DNA from: Polynucleobacter sp.
GTDB taxonomy: Bacteria; Pseudomonadota; Gammaproteobacteria; Burkholderiales; Burkholderiaceae_D
NCBI GenBank assembly: GCA_021737945.1
Contig: JAIPCX010000002.1
Coordinates: 109,224-173,223 of the forward strand
Length of the DNA: 64,000 nucleotides
Direction of reading: 5' to 3'
Under the pieces are notes generated by a model. It saw nothing but the letters and a program-made list of their open reading frames with translations, did not search any database and was not told the DNA's origin. Shown in pieces: positions 61,373-64,000 of the stretch. The stretch's first letter is position 1. Each line of letters starts with the position of its first letter. The position numbers and the translations under genes are program-made.

Positions 61373-62305
61373 ATGAATAAGTCTGCAAAAATTTTTGTTG
61401 CTGGTCATCGCGGGATGGTGGGCAGCGCAATAGTTCGCTCTCTGCAAGCTAAAGGCTATACCAACGTCATCACTGCTACACGTGATGAACTAGATTTGCT
61501 TGATCAAAAAGCGGTTTATGCTTTTCTGGAAAATGAGCATCCTGAGTACATTTTTATCGCAGCCGCTAAAGTCGGTGGCATACATGCCAACAATACCTAC
61601 CGCGCCGATTTTATTTTTCAAAACCTAAGTATTGAATCGAATCTAATTCATGGTGCCCATCTCGCCGGTATACAAAAATTAATGTTTTTAGGCAGTAGCT
61701 GTATTTACCCGCGCGAATGTCCACAGCCGATCAAAGAATCCTATTTGCTAACAGGCCCGCTCGAACCTACGAATGAAATGTATGCCGTCGCAAAAATTGC
61801 AGGCATCAAATTGTGTGATGCGCACAATCAGCAGTACGGTCGTCAGTATGTGAGTGTCATGCCGACAAATCTCTACGGCTTGAATGACAACTACGATCTA
61901 AACAACTCGCATGTGCTACCTGCGCTGATACATAAAGCACACAAGGCAAAACTCGCTGGAGAAAAGTCTTTTCAGGTCTGGGGCACTGGTACGCCCATGC
62001 GCGAATTTTTATTCGCCGATGATCTTGCCGATGCGTGTACTTTTTTGATGGAAAGCGATTACACCGGCTCATTGCTCAACATCGGCACCGGCGTCGATCA
62101 AACAATCCGCGAGCTCGCAGAAACAGTGCTTGAGGTCGTAGGTTTTCAGGGTGAATTGGAATTCGATAGCAGCAAGCCTGATGGCACTCCACGTAAGCTG
62201 CTCGATGTCTCAGCATTAATTGCGCTGGGTTGGAAAGCTCAAACCTCGCTTAAAGATGGCATCGCCGTGAGCTATAAAGATTTTCAGGCGCGATATCCCA
62301 ATTAA
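61373..62305 (+). CDS. fcl: GDP-L-fucose synthase
   Basis: The 310-residue epimerase/reductase has VAGHRGMVGSAIVRSLQ, AAAKVGGIHANN, GSSCIYPRECPQPIKE and MYAVAKIAGIKLCDAHN, the motifs of GDP-fucose synthase. With Gmd it makes GDP-L-fucose for surface polysaccharide. The two genes are 9 bases apart and form an operon. No glycosyltransferase is near. Confidence 0.95.
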   Translation: MNKSAKIFVAGHRGMVGSAIVRSLQAKGYTNVITATRDELDLLDQKAVYAFLENEHPEYIFIAAAKVGGIHANNTYRADFIFQNLSIESNLIHGAHLAGIQKLMFLGSSCIYPRECPQPIKESYLLTGPLEPTNEMYAVAKIAGIKLCDAHNQQYGRQYVSVMPTNLYGLNDNYDLNNSHVLPALIHKAHKAKLAGEKSFQVWGTGTPMREFLFADDLADACTFLMESDYTGSLLNIGTGVDQTIRELAETVLEVVGFQGELEFDSSKPDGTPRKLLDVSALIALGWKAQTSLKDGIAVSYKDFQARYPN

Positions 62306-62406
62306 TGTTGTCCTTTATTGACTGACATGTTTTAAAAATTTTGTTTGTTATTTAAAGTGGTCAGTACCGTTGGGCACCGGGGGAACGACAAGATAGATTG
62401 GTCAGT

Positions 62407-62450
62407 TGTTGCATGTAACGAATTTTGGGGTTAATCTGTTTCATGTAACG
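62407..62450. repeat. Direct repeat in front of the toxin-antitoxin pair
   Basis: TGTTgCATGTAACG (62407-62420) and TGTTtCATGTAACG (62437-62450) are 13 of 14 identical, 30 bases apart. They lie just before the antitoxin start. They could be operator half-sites for self-repression by the MazE-like protein. The remaining 157-base gap after fcl holds no gene. Confidence 0.55.
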
Positions 62451-62462
62451 TGAAAGGATCCC

Positions 62463-62675
62463 ATGGCTACCCCAACAAATGATCGAGTACGCAAGCACCG
62501 CGAGGCATTGCGGATGGCGGGTTTGCGCCCAGTGCAGCTTTGGGTGCCAGACACCCGGCAAGCTTCTTTCGCAGCACTATGTCGCGAGCAATCGGCCAGA
62601 TTGGCCAACGATCCTCAGGAAACGGAAATATTAGAGTGGATTGAGGACATTTCAGACCAAAAAGGCTGGCGTTAA
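62463..62675 (+). CDS. MazE-family antitoxin (DUF3018)
   Basis: The 70-residue protein has VRKHREALRMAGLRPVQLWVPDT, the DUF3018 antitoxin pattern: a DNA-binding N-terminus followed by ALCREQSARLAND and an acidic C-terminus that would bind the toxin. AAGGA lies four bases before the ATG. It precedes and overlaps the toxin gene by one base (TAATG). Antitoxin first is the usual order. Confidence 0.85.
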   Translation: MATPTNDRVRKHREALRMAGLRPVQLWVPDTRQASFAALCREQSARLANDPQETEILEWIEDISDQKGWR

Positions 62676-62998
62676 TGCGCGGTCATTTGGTAACCATCGC
62701 CTTTCAGGGTGATTTCGGTAAGCCGCGTCCTGCACTGGTGGTGCAGTCTGACTTTTTCGAAAACCACCCCTCAGTTACCGTTTTGCCAGTAACCAGCGAT
62801 CTTCGGGATACACCTCTTTTTCGTGTGTTGGTAGAGCCCAGTCAAGAAAACGGTCTTCGCGTAACTTCACAAATAATGATCGACAAAGCGATGACGGTTT
62901 CCACTGAGCGGCTTGGTGAACCTATTGGCCGCCTAGATCCCAACGTGTTGCTGGAAGTTGATCGATGCTTGGCGGTCTTTCTTGGGATAGTCAAATAG
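62675..62998 (+). CDS. MazF/PemK-type endoribonuclease toxin
   Basis: The 107-residue protein has the MazF fold pattern: RGHLVTIAFQGDFGKPRPALVVQSD near the start, VTVLPVTSDLRDTPLFRVLVEP in the middle and SQIMIDKAMTVSTERLGEPIGRL. The GKPRPALVVQ segment corresponds to the catalytic Arg region. It is expected to cleave mRNA when free of its antitoxin. It is intact. Confidence 0.85.
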   Translation: MRGHLVTIAFQGDFGKPRPALVVQSDFFENHPSVTVLPVTSDLRDTPLFRVLVEPSQENGLRVTSQIMIDKAMTVSTERLGEPIGRLDPNVLLEVDRCLAVFLGIVK

Positions 62999-63092
62999 AG
63001 GCCTTTGCACCCTTTTCCCGCTTCAGAAAATCCTCAATCACTCCTCCCACCTAAGCGCTCGCTCAGCCCCACCAGAAATCCCCCGCACAAAG

Positions 63093-63133
63093 TGTCAATT
63101 TTAATTGACGCTTAAAACTGTCACGGGCACAAT
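63093..63133 (+). promoter_or_regulatory. PpsR/CrtJ site and promoter in front of bchG
   Basis: TGTcaattttaattgACG (63093-63110) is one base off TGT-N12-ACA and nearly palindromic. TTGACG (63105-63110), 17 bases and CACAAT (63128-63133) form a weak promoter whose predicted start is at about 63140, next to the bchG ATG at 63141. Confidence 0.6.
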
Positions 63134-63140
63134 CAGTAGC

Positions 63141-64000
63141 ATGAGTCGCCCTTCCTTTCCTGCCGTTGCCGAATTGCTAAAGCCTATTACCTGGTTCCCG
63201 CCCATGTGGGCGTTCGCATGTGGCGCGATTTCATCTGGGGTGGCGGCTGAAGATCAGTGGCCGATCATCATCACCGGCATTGTGTTGGCCGGACCTATGG
63301 TGTGTGCTTCCAGCCAAGCGGTAAATGATTGGTTTGATCGACATGTGGATGCGATTAACGAACCGCAACGCCCGATACCCTCGGGGCGCATGCCGGGTTA
63401 CTGGGGTTTGTATATCGCGATCCTCTGGACTGGCTTGTCGCTATTAGTTGCTACAACTTTAGGTACCTGGGGATTCATCGCAGCAGTGCTGGGACTGGTA
63501 TTGGCATGGGCGTATAGCGCGCCGCCAATACGATTAAAAGAAAACGGTTGGTTAGGTAATGCCGCCTGCGGTTTGTCGTATGAAGGACTCGCTTGGGTAA
63601 CAGGTGCCGCTGTAATGATGGGCGGTGCCATGCCCGATTCACGATCTTTACTGCTAGCATTGTTGTACAGCATCGCCGCGCACGGAATCATGACCTTAAA
63701 TGATTTCAAAGCCGTTGAAGGCGACAGGCAAATGGGCGTGCGTTCGTTACCCGTGATGTTGGGTATCGATAGCGCAGCTCGTACCGCTTGCCGCGTGATG
63801 ATCATTCCGCAATTGGTTGTGATCGCGATGCTGTTTAGTTGGAACAAAGTCGTACCGGCATTGGTCGTGATCATGCTGGTACTTGGGCAATTACAGTTGA
63901 TGCAGTATTTCGTCGCCTCACCCACAGAGCGCGCAATAAAACTTTCAGCGTTTGGTGTGCCCTTGCTCGTGGCGGGAATGATGGTCTCCGCCTTTGCACT
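63141..64000 (+). CDS. bchG: Bacteriochlorophyll synthase BchG, 3' end outside the window
   Basis: The first 286 codons are present. The polyprenyltransferase (UbiA fold) starts MSRPSFPAVAELLKPITWFP, with the Asp-rich motif NDWFDRHVDAINEPQRPIPSG near residue 65 and the second motif YSIAAHGIMTLNDFKAVEGDRQMGVRSLP around residue 180 (broken here into shorter pieces by position). It attaches geranylgeranyl or phytyl diphosphate to bacteriochlorophyllide a. There is no ribosome-binding site before the ATG. bchP normally follows and may lie beyond the edge. Confidence 0.93.
   Translation, partial: MSRPSFPAVAELLKPITWFPPMWAFACGAISSGVAAEDQWPIIITGIVLAGPMVCASSQAVNDWFDRHVDAINEPQRPIPSGRMPGYWGLYIAILWTGLSLLVATTLGTWGFIAAVLGLVLAWAYSAPPIRLKENGWLGNAACGLSYEGLAWVTGAAVMMGGAMPDSRSLLLALLYSIAAHGIMTLNDFKAVEGDRQMGVRSLPVMLGIDSAARTACRVMIIPQLVVIAMLFSWNKVVPALVVIMLVLGQLQLMQYFVASPTERAIKLSAFGVPLLVAGMMVSAFA

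Overview
The window is a photosynthesis gene cluster (PGC) of an aerobic, bacteriochlorophyll a-containing purple bacterium, flanked by ordinary housekeeping and catabolic genes. An aerobic ring-E cyclase (acsF), a four-heme reaction-centre cytochrome (pufC), spheroidene-type carotenoid genes (crtA, crtC, crtD, crtF), LH1 subunits of the Rubrivivax type, and the flanking orders argS-SPOR-dsbA-SDR and liuR-liuA-aceK suggest a Betaproteobacterium (Burkholderiales-like). That assignment is inference from gene content. Base composition looks moderate, not the very high GC of Rubrivivax.

Layout. 1-12.2 kb (minus strand): a leucine/isovalerate (liu) catabolic operon headed by a MerR-type LiuR. It runs liuR, liuA, aceK, thiolase, SDR, acyl-CoA dehydrogenase, YchJ-like, liuB, bioA, liuD, liuE, with a near-perfect palindrome in front of liuR. 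12.3-19.0 kb: a metallo-hydrolase, a small HTH protein, then minus-strand genes for a metal-receptor-like protein, an SDR, DsbA, a SPOR protein and ArgS. 19.1-25.3 kb (plus): lhaA-puhA-puhB-puhC-crtI-crtB. 25.4-26.9 kb: an AAA/DUF4143 ATPase that splits the carotenoid genes. 26.9-38.9 kb (minus): bchC-X-Y-Z, pufB, an unrecognised small membrane ORF, pufA-L-M-C, crtA-D-C. 39.1-41.2 kb (minus): crtE-crtF. 41.5-42.9 kb: a surface-lipoprotein gene cut by an in-frame TAA. 42.9-47.0 kb (minus): a small membrane ORF and bchI-bchD-bchO. 47.3-50.3 kb (plus): ssb, a possible caspase/CHAT-like protein with ankyrin repeats, and a D-erythronate dehydrogenase-like gene. 50.3-57.5 kb (minus): bchF-N-B-L-M-acsF-puhE. 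57.7-60.1 kb (plus): the regulators ppaA/aerR and ppsR. 60.2-63.0 kb: gmd-fcl and a MazEF-type toxin-antitoxin pair. 63.1 kb to the end: bchG, cut by the window edge.

How it works together. BchI and BchD insert Mg with BchH, which is not in the window. BchM, AcsF, BchLNB, BchXYZ, BchF, BchC and BchG carry the pathway to bacteriochlorophyll. CrtE, B, I, C, D, F and A make spheroidene-type carotenoids. PufLM, PuhA and PufC with PufBA form the RC-LH1 core, assembled with LhaA, PuhB, PuhC and PuhE. Sequences matching the PpsR/CrtJ consensus TGT-N12-ACA (or one base off) lie in front of lhaA, bchC, crtE, the bchI operon, bchF/ppaA, ppsR and bchG. In most of them the operator contains the -35 hexamer TTGACA.

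Points most worth following up: the extra single-helix ORF between pufB and pufA that shares a duplicated leader with pufA; the conserved-looking reading frame after the TAA of the lipoprotein; the possible caspase/CHAT-ankyrin protein; the ATPase and toxin-antitoxin insertions; and the absence of bchH from the bchB-bchL junction.
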